From positions 186,001 to 250,000 of the forward strand of contig NZ_PVZB01000010.1 of NCBI RefSeq assembly GCF_003002025.1: DNA of 64,000 nucleotides. The letters run 5' to 3'. This document shows, one piece after another, positions 18,545-26,518 of the stretch (its first letter is position 1; each line of letters begins with the position of its first letter). The notes beneath the pieces were generated by a model. The model searched no databases, was not told the DNA's origin, and saw nothing but the letters and a program-made list of their open reading frames with translations. The position numbers and the translations under genes were made by a program. This DNA comes from Paraburkholderia sp. BL25I1N1. GTDB taxonomy: Bacteria; Pseudomonadota; Gammaproteobacteria; Burkholderiales; Burkholderiaceae.

Positions 18545-19792
18545 CTAGATCGCGCCGGCAGTGCGCAGCGCACTGACCTGCTCAGGCGAATAGCCGAGTT
18601 CGGCCATGACTTCGTCGGTATGTTCACCCAGCAACGGCGAGCGCGTGACCTCGGTCGGGCTGTCGGACAGTTTGATAGGATTGCCAACCGTCAGATACTT
18701 GCCGCGAGTCGGATGATCCACTTCGACAATCGTGCCGGTTTTGCGCAACGACGGCTCTTCGGCGATTTCCTTCATCGACAGAATCGGTCCGCACGGAATG
18801 TCGTACTTGTTCAGGATCTGCATGGCCTCGAACTTGGTCTTCGTCATGGTCCAGCGTTCGATCTCGGCGAAGATATCCTTAAGATGCGGCAGGCGCGCAG
18901 CGGGCGTCGCGTAGTTGGGATCCGTGGCCCACTCTTCCTTGCCGATCACGTTGCAGATCTTCGCCCACACCGGCGCCTGCGTGATGAAGTAGATATACGC
19001 GTTCGGGTCGGTCTCCCAGCCCTTGCACTTCAGGATCCAGCCCGGCTGACCGCCGCCCGACGCATTGCCCGCACGCGGCACCGCTTCGCCGAACTCTCCG
19101 TTCGGATACTGCGGATACTCTTTCATCACGCCGGTGCGTTCGAGCCGCTGCTGGTCGCGCAGTTTCACGCGGCACAGGTTGAGCACGCCGTCCTGCATCG
19201 CGGCGAGTACGCGCTGACCGCGTCCGCTGTGTGTGCGCTGATACAGCGCCGTGACGATACCTAGCGCCAGATGCAAGCCGGTGCCGCTGTCGCCGATCTG
19301 CGCGCCTGTCACGACCGGCGGGCCGTCGTCGAAGCCGGTGGTCGAAGCCGCGCCGCCCGCGCATTGCGCGACGTTCTCGTAGACCTTGCAGTCCTCGTAC
19401 GGCCCAGGACCGAAGCCCTTCACCGACGCGACGATCATGCGCGGATTCAGTTCCTGAATCCGCTCCCACGTGAAGCCCATGCGGTCCAGCGCGCCGGGCG
19501 CGAAGTTCTCGACCAGCACGTCGCATTTCTGGATCAGCGCCTCGAGCACCTGCTTGCCTTCAGGATTCTTCGTATCGATCGTGACGGAGCGTTTGTTGTG
19601 GTTGAGCATCGTGAAGTAGAGGCTGTCTACATCGGGAATATCGCGCAACTGCTCGCGCGTGATATCGCCCGCGCCCGCCCGCTCCACCTTGATGACATCC
19701 GCGCCGAACCATGCAAGCAGTTGCGTGCAGGTAGGCCCGGATTGCACATGCGTGAAGTCGAGAATGCGCACACCGTCGAGTGCTTTGCTCAT
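18545..19792 (-). CDS. frc: Formyl-CoA:oxalate CoA-transferase
   Basis: 415 residues from ATG 19792, with an AGGAG site at good distance. It is a class III CoA-transferase close in length and pattern to Oxalobacter Frc (428) and E. coli Frc (416): the start DGVRILDFTHVQSGPTCTQ, the catalytic Asp at residue 168 in GAQIGDSGTG (Asp169 in Oxalobacter), and the flexible glycine loop GGGQPGW at about 246-252. It moves CoA from formyl-CoA to oxalate so that oxalyl-CoA can be decarboxylated. The decarboxylase gene oxc is not in the window. The FAH-family gene follows in the same operon; an OxlT-like transporter with small subunit lies about 1.8 kb upstream, divergent. Confidence 0.93.
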   Translation of the reverse strand: MSKALDGVRILDFTHVQSGPTCTQLLAWFGADVIKVERAGAGDITREQLRDIPDVDSLYFTMLNHNKRSVTIDTKNPEGKQVLEALIQKCDVLVENFAPGALDRMGFTWERIQELNPRMIVASVKGFGPGPYEDCKVYENVAQCAGGAASTTGFDDGPPVVTGAQIGDSGTGLHLALGIVTALYQRTHSGRGQRVLAAMQDGVLNLCRVKLRDQQRLERTGVMKEYPQYPNGEFGEAVPRAGNASGGGQPGWILKCKGWETDPNAYIYFITQAPVWAKICNVIGKEEWATDPNYATPAARLPHLKDIFAEIERWTMTKTKFEAMQILNKYDIPCGPILSMKEIAEEPSLRKTGTIVEVDHPTRGKYLTVGNPIKLSDSPTEVTRSPLLGEHTDEVMAELGYSPEQVSALRTAGAI

Positions 19793-20011
19793 GTCCTGTC
19801 TCCTGTGTCGACCAGGGCTTTGCGCTTTGGCGCCTTACTCTGGTCCTGAGCAACGTAGTTGTTGAAAAGGCGTCTACTTGTAATTTCCTGGCAATTTCGG
19901 TGCGTTCTCCGCCGCGCTGACTATGTATGCGGCTTGTCTTCGCGGCAAAAACGTTAGCGCCGTCACGCGATGCGGGCGAAACAACGGCATCGGCTTTCGG
20001 TCTGCGTCTTT

Positions 20012-20026
20012 TGATATATCACATAC
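20012..20026 (-). promoter_or_regulatory. Candidate operator, copy 1 (upstream of frc)
   Basis: On the minus strand this reads GTATGTGATATATCA. It matches the sequence at 21171-21185 (GTATGTAGTATATCA) in 13 of 15 positions. One copy lies 220 bases upstream of frc, the other between gntR and the oxlT gene. The pattern suggests a binding site for the GntR regulator between them; this is inference. Confidence 0.4.
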
Positions 20027-20100
20027 CATATTTTTAGGACCGTCAAGCGAGGTTTATCCCGCATTAGCCGGGAAGCCCCGCGCCTGCTGCGTTCGACACA

Positions 20101-20135
20101 AATAAAAAAGGCCCGCGGTGTCTGCACCGCGGGCC
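20101..20135 (-). terminator. Rho-independent terminator of the GntR gene
   Basis: A perfect 11-base-pair stem (GGCCCGCGGTG at 20110-20120 with its complement at 20125-20135) and a 4-base loop. On the minus strand it is followed directly by TTTTTTATT. It lies 49 bases past the gntR stop and would isolate gntR from frc. Confidence 0.9.
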
Positions 20136-20183
20136 CTTCCCGTCTTACTCATCCATCAAACGCCGCCTCGCGAGGCCGCCGCG

Positions 20184-20903
20184 TCAGTCCAGAAAATCGC
20201 AGTTCGCCTCGACGAACGCCGCCAGATCCAGTGAATGCTGACGAGTGAGACGCTCGGCCAGTTCGGTATCGCGCTTCTCCAGCGCTTCGATAATGCGCAG
20301 ATGATCGACGATCGAGCGCGATGCGCGGTCGCTCTGCGAAATGGTCATGCGGCGAATCGCGCGCACGTGGATGAAGATGTTCTTGATCGTGTCGAGAATG
20401 ATCTGCGACTTGGATAACTCGACAATCGCCTGGTGAAACGCAATGTTGGCGTCCGAATACTCCGCGATGTGTTCCGCCGGCGTCGCGTCGCGGAAGTTGT
20501 CGAACATGTGGCGCAGACGGGCGATCTCCTCGTCCGTGGCGTGCAGCGTGGCAAGACGCGCCGCCATGCTTTCGAGCGCGGCCCACATCTGGATCATCTC
20601 GACGATTTCACGCTTGCTCTTGCGCACGATATAGATGCCGCGGCGCGGCACCATGCGCAGAAAACCTTCCTGTTCGAGCAGCGTCATGGCCTCACGTACC
20701 GGCGTGCGGCTAACGCCGAGCGACTCGCTCAGCACCCGCTCGTCGAGACGGATTTCTTCACGGTTCTGATAGATGTCCGCGTCGGCAATGGCCTGGCGGA
20801 GCATCGCATACGCCTGATCGCGCAAGCTCGCGCTCGCGCCGATCGGCTGCAATGACAACGTCAACGGTGTGGCCACTGCTTCAGTTTGAAGTTCTGACGA
20901 CAT
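20184..20903 (-). CDS. GntR-family transcriptional regulator (FadR/FCD subfamily)
   Basis: 239 residues from ATG 20903, with AGAGG upstream. The N-terminal winged helix carries LDERVLSESLGVSRTPVREAMTLLEQEGFLRMVPRRGIYI (about residues 52-91), the strict GntR signature. The all-helical C-terminal half holds the FCD effector pattern with metal-binding-type residues (N/D..H..: DANIAFHQAI, and a later DHLRIIEAL). It sits between frc and an OxlT-like transporter, so it is the likely local regulator of oxalate uptake and activation. It ends in a strong terminator, so frc must have its own promoter. Confidence 0.92.
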   Translation of the reverse strand: MSSELQTEAVATPLTLSLQPIGASASLRDQAYAMLRQAIADADIYQNREEIRLDERVLSESLGVSRTPVREAMTLLEQEGFLRMVPRRGIYIVRKSKREIVEMIQMWAALESMAARLATLHATDEEIARLRHMFDNFRDATPAEHIAEYSDANIAFHQAIVELSKSQIILDTIKNIFIHVRAIRRMTISQSDRASRSIVDHLRIIEALEKRDTELAERLTRQHSLDLAAFVEANCDFLD

Positions 20904-21099
20904 TCATCGCCTCTTGTTGAACATGCGCACGATACGGTCTTGCCACTGCCACGCGTTGCTCGCCTAAGCCGACGAAGCGGCCATGTTGCGCTGCAAGCTG
21001 CGCGACAGGCTGCGGAATCCAGCGGGTCAACAGCACAGTGGCGGCAGAGCCTAAACCGACAACAGCAATGGCAAACAGCGAGAGAGGAACAACTTCCAT
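20881..21099 (-). CDS. Possible small membrane protein upstream of gntR
   Basis: 72 residues from ATG 21099, with GGAG seven bases upstream (CGGAGTTACAA). Residues 3-25 (PLSLFAIAVVGLGSAATVLL) form one convincing membrane segment with Arg after it. The end overlaps the gntR start by 23 bases, an arrangement compatible with coupling. I do not recognise the protein. The good ribosome site and helix favour a real gene; the C-terminal half is of uncertain character, so this stays tentative. Confidence 0.45.
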   Translation of the reverse strand: MEVVPLSLFAIAVVGLGSAATVLLTRWIPQPVAQLAAQHGRFVGLGEQRVAVARPYRAHVQQEAMNVVRTSN

Positions 21100-21170
21100 T
21101 TGTAACTCCGAATGATTGAGTGAACGAATGACTCAATCATATGCTGCAATGCCGCAAAAATCAATATTCC

Positions 21171-21185
21171 GTATGTAGTATATCA
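21171..21185 (+). promoter_or_regulatory. Candidate operator, copy 2 (between gntR and the oxlT gene)
   Basis: GTATGTAGTATATCA, 13 of 15 identical to the inverted copy at 20012-20026. It lies 72 bases before the small minus-strand gene at 21099 and about 400 bases before the transporter start, within an AT-rich promoter-like tract. Confidence 0.4.
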
Positions 21186-21582
21186 GTCGCTGTTGTTTTT
21201 AGGATTATCTACTCACGGTAGCACGGGCCGCTCCGGGGTGTTCGGTCAAGCGGGCCGACGTGGCGAAAGATGCCGCTGTCGGGCTGCCGTCCTGGAAGAA
21301 TCCGGTAGTTTATTCCGGACAACGCTACCGTTGGGCCACGAATCCGCAGATTACGCTCGTGTCTCACCAGACAAACATCATATGTATTTGTATCTCATAT
21401 TGCCAAGGGCTTGATCGCCCCCTATCGTTCGACGAAGTTGATTTCGTCGCGAATTCGAGCGCGCCATATGCAATGAAAATACATATATTGGCGGCATCGA
21501 AAAACGCAATTTTTACGCCGCAAGACCTAAAGCATTCTTGCGCAAGGCCGATAACAACTAATTCGTCACCGGGAGACCGACC
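21186..21582. other. Intergenic region upstream of the second OxlT-like transporter
   Basis: About 400 bases without a supported gene. A+T rises around 21370-21490, where two further loosely related runs (ATATGTATTTGTATCTC near 21380 and ATACATATATTG near 21480) are seen. The promoter of the transporter operon should be here; the ribosome site GGGAG is at about 21571-21575. Confidence 0.4.
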
Positions 21583-22986
21583 ATGAGCAGCATCACCGAG
21601 CCGAGCGGGAATTCAGGCTCCGCCCCCTTCTTTTCCAAGCAGGCCACCGTCGCGAAGCCAGGTTTTTCGCGCTGGATGGTTCCGCCCGCGGCCCTTGCCG
21701 TCCACCTCTGCATCGGCCAGGCGTACGCCTTTTCCGTGTTCAACGGTCCGTTGACAAAAGTCATCGGCATCACGCAATCGACTGCTGACGACTGGTCGCT
21801 GACCTCGCTCGGCTGGATCTTCTCGCTGGCGATCGTGTTCCTCGGTTTGTCGGCGGCCTTCACGGGCAAGTGGCTCGAACGCGTCGGCCCGCGTCGCACG
21901 ATGTTTACCGCCGCATGCTGCTTCGGCGGTGGATTCCTGGTTTCCGCGCTCGGCGTATATCTGCATCAGATCGTGCTGCTCTATCTCGGCTACGGCGTGA
22001 TCGGCGGAATCGGGCTCGGCCTCGGCTACGTGTCGCCGGTGTCCACGCTGATCCGCTGGTTCCCGGATCGCCGCGGTATGGCGACCGGCATGGCGATCAT
22101 GGGCTTCGGCGGTGGCGCGATGATCGCCGCGCCGTTGTCCGTGGCATTGATGAATCACTTCCGCAGCGCGACCAGCATCGGCGTGGCCGAAACGTTCGTC
22201 GTGCTCGGCATTGCGTATTTCATCTCGATGACGATCGGCGCACTCGCGATCCGCGTGCCGCCGGCGGACTGGAAGCCGGCCGGCTGGACGCCGGGCGCCA
22301 CGAATCAGAACAAGATGATCTCGCGCAATCACGTGCATATCGATCAGGCGTTGAAGACGCCGCAGTTCTATCTGATCTGGCTCGTGCTGTTCCTGAACGT
22401 GACGGCCGGCATCGGCATTCTCGGCCAGGCCTCGGTGATGATTCAGGAGAGCTTCAAGGACACGGTGTCGGCAGCCGCGGCGGCTGGTTTCGTCGGCCTG
22501 CTGTCGCTCTTCAACATGGGCGGCCGTTTCGTGTGGGCGTCGGCGTCGGACTGGATCGGCCGTAAGAACACCTACTTCATCTTCTTCGCGCTTGGCGCGG
22601 TGCTGTACTACCTCGTGCCCGGTTTCGCGGCGTCGGGCCACATCGCCCTTTTCGTGCTCGCCTACTGCGTGATCCTGACGATGTACGGCGGCGGCTTCTC
22701 GACCGTGCCGGCTTATCTCGCCGACATGTTCGGCACGGCGTTCGTCGGCGGCATTCACGGGCGTCTGCTGACGGCGTGGGCCGCGGCGGGCGTCGCCGGT
22801 CCGGTGCTGGTGAACTACATTCGCGCTTATGAAGTCGCGCAAGGCGTCGCCAAGGCGGACGCGTACACGATGACCGTTCACATCATGGCCGTGCTGCTGG
22901 TAGTGGGCTTCGTCTGCAACCTGCTGATCAAGCGTGTGGACGACAAGCACCACATGACCGAAGCACAACTCGCCAAAGGCGCTTAA
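21583..22986 (+). CDS. OxlT-like MFS transporter (oxalate:formate antiporter family)
   Basis: 467 residues, about twelve membrane segments. The first helix has AVHLCIGQAYAFSVFNGPL, and helices 4-5 carry STLIRWFPDRRGMATGMAIMGFG, both typical of the OFA family; RFVWASASDWIGRKNTYFIFF marks the second-half MFS loop. GGGFSTVPAYLADMFG in helix 10-11 is another family signature. In this setting, beside frc and a GntR regulator, oxalate/formate exchange is the best guess. A 42-residue membrane protein gene follows after 10 bases. It differs clearly from the relative at 13559-14902 (different loops and C-terminus), so the two are not a recent duplication. Confidence 0.88.
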   Translation: MSSITEPSGNSGSAPFFSKQATVAKPGFSRWMVPPAALAVHLCIGQAYAFSVFNGPLTKVIGITQSTADDWSLTSLGWIFSLAIVFLGLSAAFTGKWLERVGPRRTMFTAACCFGGGFLVSALGVYLHQIVLLYLGYGVIGGIGLGLGYVSPVSTLIRWFPDRRGMATGMAIMGFGGGAMIAAPLSVALMNHFRSATSIGVAETFVVLGIAYFISMTIGALAIRVPPADWKPAGWTPGATNQNKMISRNHVHIDQALKTPQFYLIWLVLFLNVTAGIGILGQASVMIQESFKDTVSAAAAAGFVGLLSLFNMGGRFVWASASDWIGRKNTYFIFFALGAVLYYLVPGFAASGHIALFVLAYCVILTMYGGGFSTVPAYLADMFGTAFVGGIHGRLLTAWAAAGVAGPVLVNYIRAYEVAQGVAKADAYTMTVHIMAVLLVVGFVCNLLIKRVDDKHHMTEAQLAKGA

Positions 22987-22996
22987 GGAGACTCGC

Positions 22997-23125
22997 ATGT
23001 CGACCATTCAAGCAGTGAATCAGACCAGCAAGGTCAAACTCGCCGTCTTCTGGCTGTATGTGACACTGCCGCTGGCTTGGGGCGTGGTCAATACGCTCTC
23101 GCAGGCAATGAAGCTCTTCAAGTAA
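22997..23125 (+). CDS. MFS transporter small subunit (42 residues)
   Basis: ATG 22997 follows AAGGAG by seven bases and lies 10 bases after the transporter stop. The product begins MSTIQAVNQTSKVKLAVFWL and ends in QAMKLFK: a short polar N-terminus, one membrane helix (about residues 14-34, VKLAVFWLYVTLPLAWGVVNT) with two Trp, and a basic end. Tiny single-helix proteins of this kind directly follow OFA-type MFS genes in many proteobacteria and are described as a transporter small subunit. It probably binds or stabilises the transporter; the exact role is not known. The gene ends in TAA at 23123-23125. Confidence 0.85.
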   Translation: MSTIQAVNQTSKVKLAVFWLYVTLPLAWGVVNTLSQAMKLFK

Positions 23126-23134
23126 GTGTCGTTC

Positions 23135-23189
23135 GGCACCCCGCGCGCTCGGACGTGCGGGGTGCCTCTGCAGCGAGTGTCACTCGCTG
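23135..23189. terminator. Tandem hairpins between convergent transporter and adhesin genes
   Basis: First hairpin: GGCACCCCGC (23135-23144) pairs perfectly with 23157-23166 over a 12-base loop. Second: CAGCGAGT (23171-23178) pairs with 23182-23189 over 3 bases. Neither has a T-run, so they may end transcription weakly or protect 3' ends of the convergent transcripts. Confidence 0.55.
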
Positions 23190-23235
23190 ACTGTCTAGCG
23201 GCGCGTTTCAAGCACGCCGATTTCCCGCCGCCCCG

Positions 23236-26088
23236 CTACCACTGATACGCCGCCCCGGCCGTGACCGCAGTGGTGGCGGAACTGATGCCCGCGCCTAGTT
23301 TCACCTTCAAACTCTGCGTGACGCGCGCCGACAGACCCACCGCCACCGCCTGATAGCCTTTGTAACCAGCCGTTCCGACGCCGATTGCGAGGTTCTTCGT
23401 GGCATCGACTTCGGGGATCGAGGTCAGCGCCAGCGCCGATGCCGTTCCGGAGTACGCGCTGCGCGCCATGTCGCTCAAACCGCCCTGGAACTGCTGCATG
23501 TTGACGGCGTCGGTCGGCCCCTGCCCCGCCGCGACGTTGGTAATACGGCGCTCGCTGCCGGACGAGCCTACCGACACCGTGTTGGTCACATCGGCCACCG
23601 AGCCCTCGCCGATTGCGACCGAGTTCGGCGCCGACGCTTTGGCGCCGCCGCCGATCGCCACGGAACCGTTGCCGATTGCCTGCGCAGCGTTACCCGAACT
23701 ATTGACGGCAACATAGGGCGTGCCGCTGGTCTGGTTGTTCCGCACCACGTTGATCTGCTGGCTAAGCGTGCTGACAGTCTGGTTGGTGGTCCAGAGTTGC
23801 GCTCCGGTCACCGCATCGGTACTGGTGGCCGACAGTGTGCCGTCCTGCAGATTGGTCAGTTGGACTTTCGGCGCATTGGCCGCCGTGCCGCCGAGGGTGA
23901 TCCGGTTGTGCGCCGAACTGTCGTACTGCACCGCATTCGCAACCGCGCCGCCAAGGTTGCCGACAGTGCTTTGCAGACCGGCAATATCGCTGCTGTTCTG
24001 CGTCACGCGCCCGTCCAGGTTGGTGATCGCGCCGCCGACATTGTTCACGACCGTGCCGCCCACGTTATACGTCGGCGCCGAGACCGAACCGTCCGCGTTG
24101 ACGGTCGCCCCGCCGCCGAGCGCCACCGCCGTGCTCGCCGCCTGCGCGTACAGTTGCGAGCCGTTGACCGCGTTGCTGCTGGCCGGACCCACCGTGCCGG
24201 CTGCCACGCCTGTGACGACACGGTTGCCCGCCGCGCCGGCCATGTCGATCAGTTTGCCGTCCGTGGTCGCACCGACGGCGATGACGCGCGACACGGGATC
24301 CTGCGTGACCATCCCAATACCGCCGCTCTGCATGCTTTGCTGCAAGGTGTTGAGGCCGGTGTCGAGCGAGTCGAGCGCGTTGCCGACGGTGGTTTGCGTA
24401 CCGCCCTGCATGTGATAGCTGGGGCCGGTCAGCGAACCGTCGGCGTTGATCTGTGCGCCGCCGCCCAGCGCGGCCACCATCGGTCTGAACTGGCCGAGAT
24501 TGACCGCGGAGGCATCCGTGGTGCCGGCCGCAATGCCCGTCAACTCGCGCGCGCCGCCGGTGCCGGTGAAATCGACGCGAGCGCCGTTTGTGTCTTTCGC
24601 CACCGTGAGATTGCGCGAGGTCTGATCCTGCTGGACCAGCCCGATCTCGCCATTGCTGATCTGGTTTGTGATGTTGCTCACGTCGCCTTCGATCGTCGTG
24701 GTGCGCTGATCGAGGTTGCTGATGTTCGTCGTGTTGTCCGTGGTCCGCTGATCGAGGTTGCTGATGTTCGTCGTGTTGTCCGTGACGCGCTGATCGAGGT
24801 TGCTGATATTCGTCGTGTTCTCCGTGACCCGTCGATCGAGGTTGCTGATGTTCGTCGTGTTATCCGTGACGCGCTGATCGAGGTTCGTGATGCTGCCGGT
24901 GTTCTGCGCGACGGCCTGATTGGTGGCGAACAGTTGCGCGCCGTTGACGGCGTCCGAACTGCCGGCGGCAAGATTCGCGGCGCGCACGTTGGTGAGCCGG
25001 ACCGGCGCGCTACTGCTGCCTAACGTGACGGTGTCGTGAGAGCTCGAATCGTACTGAACGGAATCGGCGCTGGCCTGGGTGGTGGTCGTGACGACGGCTG
25101 CGAGCGCCGAGCCGACATCGTTGTATATCCTCCCACCGACCTTATAGACGGGCTTCGCAATCGTTCCGTCCGCGGCAACGTCGGTGCCGCCTCCCAGCAC
25201 GCCCGCCATGCCCTTCAACTGCGAGACGTTAGTGGCATCGCTGCCCTGGGTGCCGGCCGCGACATTGGCGATCTGCCGTTGCAGCGTGGCGCTACCGACT
25301 GAGATGGTATCCGCCCGGTCCGCGGAGGAATCCGCACCCAACGCGACCGATCCCGCTGCCGTGGCCGTCGCGCCGGAACCAAACGCGATTGCTTTCGTGG
25401 CGGCCGCCGTGATAAGGGCGCCGCTACCCGCAGCGATCGAGTTCGCCGCGTCCGTCTGGACGCTCGTCCCGATAGCCAATGCATTGACGTTCTGAACGGC
25501 TGCGTTATAGCCGATTGCAACACCATTCTCTGCAAAATAGTTGCTTGTCGCACCGGCGCCCACCACCGTCGCATTGGGTGCCAACGCAGCGGCTGCCGCG
25601 CCGACGGCGGTCGTATTGACGCGCGCCGCGCCCGAACTCGTGCCAATGGCGAGCGCGTTATTGTCGATGGCCATCGCGCCGACGCCGATCGCCATTGCGT
25701 TTTCGCCTCCCGACGCTGACGTCGTCAACGCGGGTGTCGTGAACGGACTAACGGCAATGAATTGGGTGACGGGTACTGGATCAGCCAGCGCAGCAGTTGC
25801 AAGCGTTAGCGTTTTTGAACGGTTCACATTGGACTCGGGCGTTTGGCCGACAGTCACCGGATCGGCGACATCCCATTCGACAGGCGCATTCATGAGTGGG
25901 TTGGGCGACTCCCCGGCCGCTTTCGCGGGCAAAGCCATCACTAACGTCCCAAACAGACTGGTGCCGACGGCTAGCAGTGCGCTATAGCCCGCAACCCCTC
26001 GCCCACCACGGCCTTTCGTCACCTCGGACCCCGCCGCGTATGTGCGGGTCGTGCTATTCCCTACGCTCTCATAAGACTTGTTCAACAT
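23236..26088 (-). CDS. Trimeric autotransporter adhesin (YadA/Hia type)
   Basis: 950 residues from ATG 26088, preceded by GGGAGGA. An extended signal peptide (MLNKSYESVG...KGRGGRGVAGYSALLAVG, cleavage after ALPAKA) starts the protein. Residues of about 115-270 hold Hep/Hag-like 14-residue repeats (NALAIGTSS, VAIGYNAAVQ, SIAAGSGAL). Then come head and neck modules (TVSVGS, RQIANVAAGTQGSDATNVSQL), a stalk with five 14-residue heptad repeats, further neck units, and a C-terminal four-strand YadA anchor ending AGAAYQW with the terminal aromatic. It is exported by the Sec pathway, forms a trimeric beta barrel and presents a stalk at the surface for adhesion. It is a single gene with its own AT-rich upstream region. 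Confidence 0.95.
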   Translation of the reverse strand: MLNKSYESVGNSTTRTYAAGSEVTKGRGGRGVAGYSALLAVGTSLFGTLVMALPAKAAGESPNPLMNAPVEWDVADPVTVGQTPESNVNRSKTLTLATAALADPVPVTQFIAVSPFTTPALTTSASGGENAMAIGVGAMAIDNNALAIGTSSGAARVNTTAVGAAAAALAPNATVVGAGATSNYFAENGVAIGYNAAVQNVNALAIGTSVQTDAANSIAAGSGALITAAATKAIAFGSGATATAAGSVALGADSSADRADTISVGSATLQRQIANVAAGTQGSDATNVSQLKGMAGVLGGGTDVAADGTIAKPVYKVGGRIYNDVGSALAAVVTTTTQASADSVQYDSSSHDTVTLGSSSAPVRLTNVRAANLAAGSSDAVNGAQLFATNQAVAQNTGSITNLDQRVTDNTTNISNLDRRVTENTTNISNLDQRVTDNTTNISNLDQRTTDNTTNISNLDQRTTTIEGDVSNITNQISNGEIGLVQQDQTSRNLTVAKDTNGARVDFTGTGGARELTGIAAGTTDASAVNLGQFRPMVAALGGGAQINADGSLTGPSYHMQGGTQTTVGNALDSLDTGLNTLQQSMQSGGIGMVTQDPVSRVIAVGATTDGKLIDMAGAAGNRVVTGVAAGTVGPASSNAVNGSQLYAQAASTAVALGGGATVNADGSVSAPTYNVGGTVVNNVGGAITNLDGRVTQNSSDIAGLQSTVGNLGGAVANAVQYDSSAHNRITLGGTAANAPKVQLTNLQDGTLSATSTDAVTGAQLWTTNQTVSTLSQQINVVRNNQTSGTPYVAVNSSGNAAQAIGNGSVAIGGGAKASAPNSVAIGEGSVADVTNTVSVGSSGSERRITNVAAGQGPTDAVNMQQFQGGLSDMARSAYSGTASALALTSIPEVDATKNLAIGVGTAGYKGYQAVAVGLSARVTQSLKVKLGAGISSATTAVTAGAAYQW
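24703..24896 (-). repeat. Five 42-base tandem repeats in the adhesin stalk
   Basis: The unit starting GCGCTGATCGAGGTTGCTGA recurs with period 42 at about 24703, 24745, 24787, 24829 and 24871. It encodes NISNLDQRVTDNTT and near variants (NLDRRVTENTT, NLDQRTTDNTT), a two-heptad coiled-coil unit. The near identity at DNA level suggests copy number varies by slippage or recombination, changing stalk length. Confidence 0.9.
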
Positions 26089-26518
26089 TCCTCCCAATCT
26101 TTTATAGAAGATCCAAAGCACCAAGATTTTTACTATGTCATCCTAATTATTTAACGCGATCCAATAGAAACTTAAGACAGCGTGACTACCTGGTCACGAC
26201 CACAAAGTCGCCGAGCACAAATATACCGTGTAAAGCGATTTTTTAGCTTATATTGGAAAAATGGCATAGCGCATTTAAGACCAAAAATGCCAAATGTCTT
26301 ATATCGCGCTCATTATTTTTAGGCACTTCTAAGCAGAAATTTTGACTATTCCGAATCAGCGCACGAGACAGCGCTAATTCCGTTTGAAGTTCTCAAACGC
26401 GACGAAAATCGACCGCAACGGGTCTACCCTCGGTAGTCAAACGGAAGTCATACGGGAGAACTACACGTGAAGAGGCGCGAACTGATACAGCGGGTGACGC
26501 TATTCCCCGGCAGATCTA
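26089..26518. other. AT-rich intergenic region upstream of the adhesin
   Basis: About 430 bases without a supported gene. From 26100 to 26350 the A+T content is far above that of the window, as is common upstream of surface adhesins that are silenced by nucleoid proteins such as H-NS/MvaT types. Promoter elements for the adhesin should lie here; I could not fix them. Confidence 0.45.

Noticed and set aside
13559..22986. Recent duplication of the two OxlT-like transporter genes
   Set aside because: The two proteins share family motifs but differ throughout loops and ends, so they are old paralogues, not a repeat unit.
21613..23007. Long open frame antisense to the second OxlT-like transporter
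   Set aside because: His/Arg/Asp/Glu-rich composition is the mirror of a membrane-protein gene. The plus-strand frame has all MFS features.
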